A stretch of 64,000 bases of DNA from Caulobacter sp. (GTDB lineage Bacteria > Pseudomonadota > Alphaproteobacteria > Caulobacterales > Caulobacteraceae): contig JAIOXZ010000003.1 of NCBI GenBank assembly GCA_021741355.1, forward strand, positions 62,001 through 126,000, in the 5' to 3' direction. Positions within the stretch are counted from its first letter, which is position 1. Each line of letters starts with the position of its first letter. Made by a program: the position numbers and the translations under genes. The notes beneath the pieces were generated by a model that was given only the letters and a program-made list of their open reading frames with translations, was not told the DNA's origin and did not search any database. This document shows positions 8,476-17,552 of the stretch, in pieces.

Positions 8476-11331
8476 CTAGAAGGTCTTGGTGACGCCAACG
8501 CCGTAGGTGCGCGGCTCAAGGTAGAAGCCGTTGCGGAACAGACCCGACGAGTCGTCGGTCAGGTAGGTGTCCGTCAGCGGCGCGTCGTCCATCAGGTTCT
8601 TGCCGTAGATTTCAAGCGACCAGCCGGCCTCGTAGTTGGCCAGGGTGAAGGTCGCGTTGAAGTTCTCCCAGCCTTCCAGAGCGTCCGGCGCGGAGTTGTA
8701 GATCCGCGAGAACGAGTCCGTCTGACGGTAGTAGTCGCCGCGGATCGTGCCTTCCCAGCCAGCGCCGAACTCCCAGTTGTACTGGGCGCCGATCGACAGG
8801 GTGTAGTGCGGCGCGTTGGGCAGTTCCTTGCCCGTCAGGTCGACTTCCACGCCATCGCTGATCAGACCGCCGAACGCGTTGGTCCCGACGGCGAGCGGGC
8901 CACCCGCGAAGAGCGGGGTGCCGGCCGTGGCCGTCGTCGCCGGCGTACAGACGCCAAGCAGGTTGAACACGGTCGGGGCGGTGTTGGAGACCGACAGGGC
9001 GAATGCCGCGTGCGCCGTGGTGACGACGCAGTTGGCGGCGCTGCTGGACTTCACCAGCGTCAGCAGCGGATCGCTCTGGGTGCGGTTGAACGTGTCGATC
9101 GACGTGCCACCGGTGATTTCGGTCTGCAGGTAGCCGATGTTCATGTTCAGGCGCAGGCCGTCGATCGGCGACCAGACGCTTTCGAACTCGAGGCCCTTGA
9201 TCTCGGCGTCGATGTTCTCGTTCACCGAGGTGCGGTTCACGATCTTCGACACCTGATAGCCTTCGTAGTCATACTTGAAGGCCGTCGCGTTCAGGACCAT
9301 CGCGCCGCCGAGCAGGGTGTTCTTGGCGCCGATTTCCATCGAGGTCACGAACTCCGGATCGAAGGTCGGCGGCGGGCAACCAACCACGGCCGAGCAGGCC
9401 GGGTTCATGCCGCCGGCCTTGTAGCCGCGCGAGTAGAAGGCGTAGAGCAGCGTTTCGTCGGTGAAGCCGACGTCCGGCTTCCAGTCGAAGCCCAGGCGAC
9501 CGGTCATCTCTTCGAAGTCGGCCGTCAGGTAGGGCTGCGTCGTGCTCAGCGGGATGCCGGGGCCGCCCGGAACGAACAGGGCCACCGGACGGTTTTCCTG
9601 ACGCTTCATGTCGTGCGTGTAGCGCAGGCCGCCGGTGACCTTGAAGGTGTCGGCCAGCTGCCAGTAGACCTCACCGAAGACCGCGCGGGACTTCAGGTGA
9701 TAGGCGCCGGTGTTGTCATAGTAGTTGCGGCCCGAGCGGGTCGGGTTGGCGTTCGGATCGATGTAGCAGGGGTTCTCGAACGAGCAGCCCAGAACCGGAG
9801 CGAAGGCCTGCGGAATCGCGTTCTCGACCTGGGCGGCGGCGGTGAGGGTGTTGCCCATCACGTAGTAGTCACCGGACGACTTGAAGTCGATGTAGATGGC
9901 GCCGACGTTGAAGTTGAAGGGGCCATCGAAGTTCGACTGCAGGCGCAGTTCCTGCGACCAGTTTTCACTTTCACCGCCGGAGATGTCGAAGGTGCTGAAG
10001 CGGCTCAGGGCGCCGAGTTGCGGATCCTGAACGGTGCCGAACGCCGCGGCGGTCGGGTTGAACAGGGCGGCGTACAGGCCCGGATAGGCCGGGTTGGCGC
10101 CGTAGAGGTTGATCGCGGCCGGCGTCGGGTTGAACTGGGTGTTCGGGACGATCCGGTTGTAGTCCTGACGGGTGAACAGCGAGTTCTTGCTGTAGCCGGT
10201 CAGGGCGGTCAGCTGCAGTTCGTCGCTCAGATCCCAGGAAATCTGGAACTGCACGATGTCGGTCTTGGCCTGATAGATCGGGTCCGCGGCCGACTGGATG
10301 TTGCGGATGTCCGGGTCCTGCATCTGGCCGGCGAACGCGTCACCGGTGGTGAAGCCGTACAGGGTGCCGAACAGACCACCGAGGGTGGCTTGCGAGTTCG
10401 GGGTGCCGAGGATGCCCGGGTCGTTCAGCGAGGCCGCGGCGCAGCCCTGGCTGAAGAAGCCGCGCTGGATTTCGGCGATCGGGCCGAGGCCGCCGGCGTT
10501 CAGCGACTGGGCGCCGACTGCGGTTGCCGGACCGGGGTCCTTCACGCAGAGCTGCTTGCCGATGCGCGAACGGGCGTCGTCTTCCTCGAAGTGGTCCCAC
10601 ATCAGGAAGGTGCGGAACGTGTCGCTCGGGTTGAAGGCCAGCGTGCCGCGGACGTTCCACAGGTCGCGGTCGTCGGCGTCGTTGCCGGTCGTCAGGTTGG
10701 TGCCGTAGCCGTCACGCTTCAGGACGTTGGCCGCGACGCGCAGGGCGAGGGTGTCGCCCAGCGGCACGTTGATCATGCCGCGGACCTTCTTCGAGCCGAA
10801 GTTGCCGGCTTCCAGGCGGATCAGCGCGTCGAATTCGTCGGTCGGCTTGGCGGAGATCAGGTTGACCACGCCGCCGGTGGCGTTGCGGCCGTACAGCGTG
10901 CCTTGCGGGCCGCGCAGCACTTCCACGCGCTCGACGTCGAAGAATTCCGACTCGAACAGGTTGTTGGCGGTCAGCGGGGCGTTGTTCAGGTGGATGCCGG
11001 TGCCGGCGTCGCCCGAGCCAGCGACCAGCTTGGAGCCGACGCCGCGGATCTGGAAGTTGTAGCCGGTGAAGTTCCCCTTGGAGAAGTTCACGTTCGGCAC
11101 GGCCAGAACCAGGTTCGGGCCGCCGTCGATCTTGGCCTTCTCAAGGCTTTCAGCACTGAACGCCGAAACGGCGATCGGCACGTCCTGGATCGCTTCTTCC
11201 CGCTTCTGGGCGGTCACGACGACTTCGCCGACCGTCGTATCCTGGGCGAAAGCAGGTGCGGCGACGCCAAGCATGGCGGCGGCCGACACACTGGCGATGA
11301 GCATACTGCGCAGGCGCAGAGATTCGGACAT
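8476..11331 (-). CDS. TonB-dependent receptor
   Basis: Signal peptide; VGEVVVTAQKREEAIQDVPIAVSAFS; VERVEVLRGPQGTLYGRNATGGVVNLIS; C-terminal aromatic ...YGVGVTKTF. Confidence 0.93.
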   Translation of the reverse strand: MSESLRLRSMLIASVSAAAMLGVAAPAFAQDTTVGEVVVTAQKREEAIQDVPIAVSAFSAESLEKAKIDGGPNLVLAVPNVNFSKGNFTGYNFQIRGVGSKLVAGSGDAGTGIHLNNAPLTANNLFESEFFDVERVEVLRGPQGTLYGRNATGGVVNLISAKPTDEFDALIRLEAGNFGSKKVRGMINVPLGDTLALRVAANVLKRDGYGTNLTTGNDADDRDLWNVRGTLAFNPSDTFRTFLMWDHFEEDDARSRIGKQLCVKDPGPATAVGAQSLNAGGLGPIAEIQRGFFSQGCAAASLNDPGILGTPNSQATLGGLFGTLYGFTTGDAFAGQMQDPDIRNIQSAADPIYQAKTDIVQFQISWDLSDELQLTALTGYSKNSLFTRQDYNRIVPNTQFNPTPAAINLYGANPAYPGLYAALFNPTAAAFGTVQDPQLGALSRFSTFDISGGESENWSQELRLQSNFDGPFNFNVGAIYIDFKSSGDYYVMGNTLTAAAQVENAIPQAFAPVLGCSFENPCYIDPNANPTRSGRNYYDNTGAYHLKSRAVFGEVYWQLADTFKVTGGLRYTHDMKRQENRPVALFVPGGPGIPLSTTQPYLTADFEEMTGRLGFDWKPDVGFTDETLLYAFYSRGYKAGGMNPACSAVVGCPPPTFDPEFVTSMEIGAKNTLLGGAMVLNATAFKYDYEGYQVSKIVNRTSVNENIDAEIKGLEFESVWSPIDGLRLNMNIGYLQTEITGGTSIDTFNRTQSDPLLTLVKSSSAANCVVTTAHAAFALSVSNTAPTVFNLLGVCTPATTATAGTPLFAGGPLAVGTNAFGGLISDGVEVDLTGKELPNAPHYTLSIGAQYNWEFGAGWEGTIRGDYYRQTDSFSRIYNSAPDALEGWENFNATFTLANYEAGWSLEIYGKNLMDDAPLTDTYLTDDSSGLFRNGFYLEPRTYGVGVTKTF

Positions 11332-11692
11332 TCGTAACCCTCCCCGGACGGCGCGACCTCATCTAGGAGGTTCACGGCGTCGATGTTTCCTCGTGTATCG
11401 CGCGTTTGGTTACCGCCGGGGTCGCGCGACACATTCCCCCGCAGCTTCCGGAATTGCATACGCGCCACAGGGTGGTGTCAACCGCCAGCGTCACGTTACC
11501 GCCGTCAAGTTGCCGCTTTTCACCTTGGTGTTGCCTGCCTGCTTCGCCTTGTGACGTACGGGAAACGACTTCTTCCCGCCCTGCGGGAGCTGGCCGTCGC
11601 CGGCGCGGAGTCCGGACGTTTCGGGACGGGGCCGGATCGTGTAGGGAACAGAACGCGCAAAGCGCATAACTCCAAGGCGTATCCTCCGCTCC

Positions 11693-12427
11693 ATGACCCC
11701 CGGTTCACCGTCTTCGCAAGGCGCGCTCGTCCTCTTTTCCGGCGGACAGGATTCCGCCACCTGCCTGGCCTGGGCGCTCGAACGCTACGCGCGGGTGGAA
11801 ACGGTCGGCTTCGATTACGGCCAACGTCACATTGTCGAGATGGACGCCCGCCAGAAGGTCCGCACGGGCGTCATGGCGCGGTTTCCGGCGCTCGCGGCCC
11901 GACTCGGCGAGGATCATGTGCTCGACCTCGCCAGTTTCGGCGCGATCGCAGAGTCGGCGCTGACGGCGGATCGCGCGATCGAGATGACCGAACGGGGCCT
12001 GCCCTCGACCTTCGTTCCGGGCCGAAACCTCGCGTTCCTGGTCTACGCGGCGGCGCTCGCCGACCGGCGCGGCCTGACCGCCCTGGTCGGCGGCATGTGC
12101 GAGACGGACTATTCCGGATACCCCGACTGCCGCCGTGACACGCTCGACGCGATGCAGCAGGCCCTGAACCTCGGCATGGCGCGCGACTTCCGCATTGAGA
12201 CGCCGCTGATGTGGCTGACCAAGGCTCAGACCTGGCAGCTGGCGGCGCATCTGGGCGGGACGCCGCTGGTCGAACTGATCGTCGAGGACAGCCACACCTG
12301 CTATCGCGGCGAGCGCGGAGATCTGCACCCCTGGGGCCACGGCTGCGGCGACTGCCCGGCCTGCGATCTGCGCGCGGCCGGCTGGGACGGCTGGGTGGCG
12401 ACGGGCCGCCCGACGGGTGAGCCATGA
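11693..12427 (+). CDS. queC: 7-cyano-7-deazaguanine synthase
   Basis: [21 protein letters not shown]-loop; [12 protein letters not shown]-terminal Zn-site cysteines [10 protein letters not shown]. Confidence 0.95.
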   Translation: MTPGSPSSQGALVLFSGGQDSATCLAWALERYARVETVGFDYGQRHIVEMDARQKVRTGVMARFPALAARLGEDHVLDLASFGAIAESALTADRAIEMTERGLPSTFVPGRNLAFLVYAAALADRRGLTALVGGMCETDYSGYPDCRRDTLDAMQQALNLGMARDFRIETPLMWLTKAQTWQLAAHLGGTPLVELIVEDSHTCYRGERGDLHPWGHGCGDCPACDLRAAGWDGWVATGRPTGEP

Positions 12428-13056
12428 CCTACAGCGTCAAGGAGATCTTCCTCACCCTGCAGGGCGAGGGCGGTCAGGCCGGCCGGGCGGCGGTGTTCTG
12501 CCGCTTCACCGGCTGCAATCTGTGGAGCGGTCGCGAACAGGACCGTGACAAGGCCGTCTGCACCTTCTGCGATACGGATTTCGTCGGCGTGGACGGCGAG
12601 GGCGGCGGCAAGTTCCTGACGCCCGACGACCTCGCCGCCGCGGTCGACGCCGCCTGGACCGGTCCGGACCAGAACAAGCTGGTCGTGTGCACGGGCGGCG
12701 AGCCGCTGCTGCAGCTGGATCCGCCGCTGATCGAGGCCCTGCACCGGCGCGGCTTCATGATCGCGGTGGAAACAAACGGCACGATCCTCGCCCCGCCCGG
12801 CATCGACTGGATCTGCGTCAGTCCCAAGGCCGACGCGGTCGTGGTCCAGACAACGGGCCAGGAACTGAAGCTGGTCTACCCGCAGCGCGGCGTCGATCCG
12901 GCCCGCTTCGAGGGGCTCGATTTCGAGCGGTTCTTCCTTCAGCCGATGGATTGCGCCGACCGGGAGGCGAACACCACCGCAGCCGTCGCCTATTGCCTTT
13001 CCCACCCCCGTTGGCGTTTAAGCGTCCAGACACACAAGTATCTCGGCCTGCCCTGA
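12424..13056 (+). CDS. queE: 7-carboxy-7-deazaguanine synthase (radical SAM)
   Basis: [21 protein letters not shown](x)10[24 protein letters not shown] overlap with queC. Confidence 0.93.
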   Translation: MTYSVKEIFLTLQGEGGQAGRAAVFCRFTGCNLWSGREQDRDKAVCTFCDTDFVGVDGEGGGKFLTPDDLAAAVDAAWTGPDQNKLVVCTGGEPLLQLDPPLIEALHRRGFMIAVETNGTILAPPGIDWICVSPKADAVVVQTTGQELKLVYPQRGVDPARFEGLDFERFFLQPMDCADREANTTAAVAYCLSHPRWRLSVQTHKYLGLP

Positions 13057-13111
13057 TGGATAGGGACCGCATTCCGCGGACCTGAAGCCTCCCAGGCCAC
13101 CTCAAGAAGCC

Positions 13112-13480
13112 ATGACCGACTCCATCTTCGAGATCACGAAGGCCGCCACCTTCGACGCCGCCCACTACATCCAGCAGGGCGAGCCGGACCATCGCTACCG
13201 CCGTCTGCACGGGCATTCGTTCCGCGTGGAGGCCAGCGTGCGCGGCTCGGCCGCCGCCGAGGGCTGGGTCGTCGACCTGGACCGGCTGGACACCGCGCTC
13301 AAGGCCGTCGCGATCGAGCTCGACCACGGGCTGCTCAACGACAAGCCCGGTCTGGAAGTCCCGACGCTCGAACGGCTGTGCCTCTATTTTGTCGATCGGT
13401 TGCGCCCGGCCTTCCCCGGCCTCTCGCGCATCGTGGTCTCGCGGCCGACGATCAACGAGAGCTGCTCGCTGGCGCTCTGA
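13112..13480 (+). CDS. queD: 6-carboxytetrahydropterin synthase / PTPS family, QueD-like
   Basis: FDAAHYIQQGEPDHRYRRLHGHSFRVEASVRG; LDHGLLNDKPGLEVPTLERLC; downstream of queCE. Confidence 0.85.
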   Translation: MTDSIFEITKAATFDAAHYIQQGEPDHRYRRLHGHSFRVEASVRGSAAAEGWVVDLDRLDTALKAVAIELDHGLLNDKPGLEVPTLERLCLYFVDRLRPAFPGLSRIVVSRPTINESCSLAL

Positions 13481-13508
13481 GGCCAAGCCTGAAGTCTATC
13501 CAAACCGG

Positions 13509-13632
13509 CGTCATGGCCCGACTTGTTCGGGCCATCCATGCGCGGTGAGGCGAATATCCGGCCCGCTGAGGGTCAACGTCTCACCGTCCAGGACCGTGTT
13601 CATGGGTGGCCCGAACAAGTCGGACCATGACG
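13509..13632. repeat. Palindromic intergenic repeat, family C
   Basis: cgtcatggcccgacttgttcgggccatccatg (13509-13540) versus the reverse complement of 13601-13632; 30/32 match. Confidence 0.85.
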
Positions 13633-13692
13633 GACTTTTTGAAAGGTGGGACATCCGGCCTGCGCCATCGCAGAGCTGAAGGTCGATCCGCT

Positions 13693-13902
13693 CTAGTCTC
13701 CGCGCTTCTTCTTCCCGTCCTTCTTGTCGCCGTCCGGGATTGCCGCGCCGACGACCGCGCCGCCGACCTTGGCCGTGGTCACGACCACCGCTGAAGTGGC
13801 CCCCACGACCGCGCCCGCGGTAGCGCCGACGACGGTCGCGACGCAGCCCTGCAGGCCGAAGGCCGCCAGCGCGACAAGCAGGGGCAGGATGCGACGGGAC
13901 AT
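13693..13902 (-). CDS. Small glycine/alanine-rich lipoprotein
   Basis: 69 aa; signal peptide and lipobox LQGC, glycine-zipper-like VVGATAGAVVGATSAVVVTTAKVGGAVVGAAIP. Confidence 0.6.
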   Translation of the reverse strand: MSRRILPLLVALAAFGLQGCVATVVGATAGAVVGATSAVVVTTAKVGGAVVGAAIPDGDKKDGKKKRGD

Positions 13903-13961
13903 GGCGTATCTCCGGTGACTCCGGGGCGCATAGCGGACAATCGTCGCGGAAAGATGTCCGG

Positions 13962-14489
13962 TCAGGCCGGCTCGGCGCCTTCGCGTGCAGGATCGGTGCT
14001 GCGCCGCCAGGGACCCGGGAAATGCGCGTCGGCCTTGCGGCGGCGCTCCGGGCCGAAATAGTCGCTCGTGCGGACGTAGGGGCGGGGGTGCTCGACGATC
14101 TCGCCGATGCGCTCGATCACGCCACGCGCCGTGACGGGCTTGGCGAGGAACTCGTTGACGCCGGCGTCCCGGGCCCCGGCGACGCGCCGCGATGTCGAAT
14201 GGCCGGTAATCATGATTACCGGCGCCATCTGGTTGGGGCTGTCGGGCGAGTTGCGCAGCAGACGGACGAAGTCGATACCGTCCAGCGGCTGCATCGCCAG
14301 ATCGGTCATCACGACGTCGATCTGGTGTGTGCGCATGATCTGCAGCGCCTCGGCGCCGTCGCCGGCCTCGAAGACGTACTTCACGCCGATGGCGCGCAGA
14401 ATCTCCGTCAACAACACCCGCATGTGGTGGTTGTCATCGACCAGCAGGATCTTGATCAGATCAAAGCGCACGGGCGGAATCGAGACCAT
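13962..14489 (-). CDS. Single-domain response regulator (CheY-like)
   Basis: KILLVDDNHHMRVLLTEIL; VVMTDLAMQPLDG; IMITGHS; LAKPV; C-terminal YFGPERRRK. Confidence 0.88.
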   Translation of the reverse strand: MVSIPPVRFDLIKILLVDDNHHMRVLLTEILRAIGVKYVFEAGDGAEALQIMRTHQIDVVMTDLAMQPLDGIDFVRLLRNSPDSPNQMAPVIMITGHSTSRRVAGARDAGVNEFLAKPVTARGVIERIGEIVEHPRPYVRTSDYFGPERRRKADAHFPGPWRRSTDPAREGAEPA

Positions 14490-14622
14490 TGGATCGGTCG
14501 GGAGCGACCGCGGAATAGCGGCCGCCCCCTGATCAGAAGCCGACTCCTAGGGTCGCAATTCGGACCCGGTCAAACAAAAAAAGCTGAACCGGTTCGGCGA
14601 CTTGCGTGACGCGGGCGTCAAG

Positions 14623-15318
14623 TTAGGCCGCGTCGACCAGCACCAGCTCGGCGTCATTTTCCGCGCGGATGGTCAGAAGCGGCTCGTCCCGGATCGCCGC
14701 GCCGTCGCGAGGGTTGAGCGTCACGCCGTTGACTTCAACCGTGCCGGTCGCGGCCACAAGGTAGGCGTGCCGGCCCTCGCCCAGTTCATAGGTCGTCGAC
14801 TCGCCGGCCTTCAGCGTTGCCCCCAGGACCCGTGCGTCGGTGCGGATGGGCAGCGCGCCCTCGTCGCCGAAGCCGCTGGCCAGAGCGACGAACCGGCCGG
14901 ACCGGTCGTCCTTGGGGAACGGCTTGGCGCCCCAGGACGGCGCGCCGCCGCGTTCCTTCGGCTCGATCCACAGCTGGAACAGCGTGGTGGTCTCGTCCTC
15001 GAGATTGTACTCGGCGTGGCGGATGCCGCTGCCGGCGCTCATCACCTGCACGTCGCCGGCGCCGGTGCGGCCTTTGTTGCCCAGGCTGTCCTGGTGGGTG
15101 ATCGCCCCGGTGCGGACATAGGTGATGATCTCCATGTCGTTGTGCGGGTGCGGCGGGAAGCCGGACTTCGGCGCGATCTCGTCGTCGTTCCACACGCGCA
15201 GCGCGCCCCAGCCCATGCGGGCGGGATCGTACCAGCTGGAAAAGCTGAAGTGGTGCCGGGCGTTCAGCCAGCCGTGGTTGGCATGGCCGAGCTGCTCGAA
15301 GGGCCTGCGGTCAATCAT
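14623..15318 (-). CDS. Pirin family protein
   Basis: HHFSFSSWYDPARMGWGALRVWNDDEIAPKSGFPPHPHNDMEIITYVRTGAITHQDSLGN...MSAGSGIRHAEYN. Start chosen at MIDRRPFEQLGHANHGW. Confidence 0.9.
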   Translation of the reverse strand: MIDRRPFEQLGHANHGWLNARHHFSFSSWYDPARMGWGALRVWNDDEIAPKSGFPPHPHNDMEIITYVRTGAITHQDSLGNKGRTGAGDVQVMSAGSGIRHAEYNLEDETTTLFQLWIEPKERGGAPSWGAKPFPKDDRSGRFVALASGFGDEGALPIRTDARVLGATLKAGESTTYELGEGRHAYLVAATGTVEVNGVTLNPRDGAAIRDEPLLTIRAENDAELVLVDAA

Positions 15319-15475
15319 GGGGTCTCTCCCTTTCGGAGGGAGAGATAGGGAGGGGGACCGATAATTGCAACTGAGTCGGTGCCTGAATAGCGAGCCTACG
15401 AGGCCTTGCCGCCACCATGCTGACAGGTTTCGGCATCGGCAATGGCTATGAGATCCCGAACGAGGGAACAGGGCC

Positions 15476-15964
15476 ATGCAGACCACCAGCCAGATCAACG
15501 ACGGCCGCGAGGATTTCGACTTCCTCGTCGGGCGCTGGACCATCCGCCACCGCCGCCTGAACGCTCGCCTCGCCGGCTGCGTGGACTGGACCGAATTCGA
15601 CGGGACCTGCGTGATGCAGAAGACCATGGGCGGTCTGGGCAACATGGACGACAACACCGTCGACCTGCCCGAGGGCGCCTACGCCGCGGTGACCGTCCGC
15701 CGGTTCGACCCGGCCCTGCGCCGCTGGTCGATCTGGTGGCTGGACTCCCGCTTTCCGGACATCGACCCGCCGGTGCATGGCGCGTTCGCGGACGGGGAGG
15801 GGGTGTTCCTCGGCGACGACGTCTTTCAGGGCAAGCCGATCAAGGTCCGCTTCCTCTGGTCGGCCATCACCCCGACCCGCTGCGAATGGCGCCAGGCCTT
15901 CTCCGACGACGGTGGCGCGAGCTGGGAGACCAACTGGGAAATGTGGTTCACGCGGGTGGGGTAG
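15476..15964 (+). CDS. Hypothetical protein, DUF1579-like
   Basis: DFDFLVGRWTIRHRRLNARLAG...WEMWFTRVG. Confidence 0.65.
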   Translation: MQTTSQINDGREDFDFLVGRWTIRHRRLNARLAGCVDWTEFDGTCVMQKTMGGLGNMDDNTVDLPEGAYAAVTVRRFDPALRRWSIWWLDSRFPDIDPPVHGAFADGEGVFLGDDVFQGKPIKVRFLWSAITPTRCEWRQAFSDDGGASWETNWEMWFTRVG

Positions 15965-15971
15965 GGCGGAA

Positions 15972-16071
15972 GGGGACTGTTCTAGCTGTCCCTTGGGACT
16001 GCTTGAACTGTCCCCGTTGTGCAGCAAGGGGACAGGCTATCCAGTCCCAAGGGACAGGAAAGCCAGTCCCC
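15972..16071. repeat. Composite GGGGAC palindrome, family D
   Basis: 44-nt arms 15972-16015 and 16028-16071, conserved blocks ggggactg / ctgtcccttgggactg / ctgtcccc flanking two divergent 6-nt patches. Confidence 0.85.
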
Positions 16072-16459
16072 CGGGATCACCCCGCCCGGCCGGCTGGAAC
16101 AGCTCGACGACATTGCCGGACGGGTCCTCGGCCAGGATCTGCGAGCCGCCGGGCCCGGACAGGATGTCATTGCGGAAGTTCACGCCGCGCGTCCGCAGCC
16201 GCTCCACCTCGGCGGCGATGTCGTCGACGATCACCTGGAAGCGGTTCCAGCCGCCGGCCTCGGGCTGGCGGCCGTCGGGCATCGGCCGGCCGGCCGAACT
16301 CTTCGCGCCGCTGAGCAGCAGCCGCAGCGCGCCGCGCTCAACGGATGCAAAGGCCGGCGCGGCGTTCATCTGCTCACTGAAGCCGAAGTGGCCGACGTAC
16401 CAGTCGACGGCCTGCTGCACGTCGCTGACCATGTAGCGGACGTTGACGCTCTCACTCAT
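16037..16459 (-). CDS. VOC (glyoxalase/bleomycin-resistance) family protein
   Basis: VRYMVSDVQQAVDWYVGHFGF...SGPGGSQILAEDPSGNVVELFQPA; the C-terminal tail and stop lie in the family D palindrome. Confidence 0.82.
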   Translation of the reverse strand: MSESVNVRYMVSDVQQAVDWYVGHFGFSEQMNAAPAFASVERGALRLLLSGAKSSAGRPMPDGRQPEAGGWNRFQVIVDDIAAEVERLRTRGVNFRNDILSGPGGSQILAEDPSGNVVELFQPAGRGDPGGLAFLSLGTG

Positions 16460-16485
16460 GGGCGGATCCTCCTCTGGACGTTGGG

Positions 16486-17058
16486 CTATGGCGCGAGGGT
16501 GCGCCGGAGCAGACTGTTGAGCGCCGCGATGATGGCTTCACGATCCGCCCCGCCGGCGACGGCGTCGGCGGACTCATGGATCACGGCGAACAGCAGACGC
16601 GCCGTGGGGTCCGGATCGACGGGTCCGAAGGCCTGGACCTCCTGGCCGGCGCGGATCACGGCGCTGAGCCGCAGGATGCCGTTGTCGGCCAGTGGGCGGC
16701 GCTCGGCGAAGTCGGAGTGGAACACCGCGTCGCCGAACCCCTGCCGCGACAGGGTCCAGTCGATGAAGGCGGCCGCCTGGGATTCGACGAGCCCCGGCCA
16801 GTCGATCGGTCCCTCGGCCTCGGTCGGCAGGGGATGGGTCCGGTCGAACTCGGTCACCAGCCGCTGGCGAACGGTCTCCAGCAGGTCGTCCCAGGTGGGA
16901 AAATAGAGGAAGAAGGTGCCCTTCGCGACGCCGGCCTCGCGGACCACGTCCTCGACCCGCACCCGCGAGCCCTGGGCGGCCAGCAGCCGCTCGGCCGCCT
17001 CGATAATCTCAAGTTTCCGCGCCTCCGGCTGGAGGCGGCGGCGCGCGGGCTTGCCCAT
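16486..17058 (-). CDS. TetR family transcriptional regulator
   Basis: KLEIIEAAERLLAAQGSRVRVEDVVREAGVAKGTFFLYFPTWDDLLETV helix-turn-helix. Confidence 0.88.
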   Translation of the reverse strand: MGKPARRRLQPEARKLEIIEAAERLLAAQGSRVRVEDVVREAGVAKGTFFLYFPTWDDLLETVRQRLVTEFDRTHPLPTEAEGPIDWPGLVESQAAAFIDWTLSRQGFGDAVFHSDFAERRPLADNGILRLSAVIRAGQEVQAFGPVDPDPTARLLFAVIHESADAVAGGADREAIIAALNSLLRRTLAP

Positions 17059-17122
17059 CGATCCGTTCCTGATGACCGAGGGTCATTAGTTACTGACCGA
17101 CGGTCAGTGTCAACTGCATCGC

Positions 17123-17241
17123 CTGTCATCCCGGCCGCAGCGCGGAGCGCGAAGAGCCGGGACCCAGATTCGCCCTCACGCGCCACGGATGGGATTCGAT
17201 CTGGGTCCCGGATCGTCCCTTCGGGCCGTCCGGGATGACAG
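17123..17241. repeat. Palindromic repeat related to family B
   Basis: ctgtcatcccgg...gggacccagat ... atctgggtcccgg...ccgggatgacag. Confidence 0.8.
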
Positions 17242-17297
17242 TGGGAAGGGCGAGGGGCACGGCCAAACCCGGCCCTGATCTCATGGCGAGAGGATCG

Positions 17298-17384
17298 CCG
17301 GTCTCCCCAGCCTGCTCAAGGGCGCTTCGCGTCGCGCAGCGACAGGCCCGCAGGGCCTGCCCTTGACCAGGCTGGAGAGACCGG
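17298..17384. repeat. Palindromic repeat, family E
   Basis: ccggtctccccagcctgctcaagggc (17298-17323) versus reverse complement of 17359-17384; 24/26 match, with a nested caggcccgcagggcctg. Confidence 0.8.
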
Positions 17385-17429
17385 CACGCTGGCCCGCAAG
17401 AGATCGACGGCGTGGTTTCGACGGAGCTC

Positions 17430-17458
17430 GGGGACATGCACTTCAAGTTCGTGTCCCC
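17430..17458. repeat. GGGGACA...TGTCCCC hairpin, family D
   Basis: ggggacatgcactt-c-aagttcgtgtcccc, 12/14 paired. Confidence 0.75.
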
Positions 17459-17552
17459 TTCGGCTTCGAAGCGAAGTACGTGAGCGCCTAAGAATAGGCA
17501 TCACAAATTAGGCGTAGCTTCCGAGCAAGAACGCGACGCACGTCTCCAAGCA

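Noticed and set aside
8806-11337. 843-aa plus-strand ORF opposite the first TonB receptor
   Set aside because: Same reason: a codon-position artefact of the receptor on the minus strand.
11332-11692. Cobalamin or preQ1 riboswitch upstream of the TonB receptor or queC
   Set aside because: No recognisable B12-box or preQ1 aptamer motif on either strand by eye; a covariance-model search was not possible.
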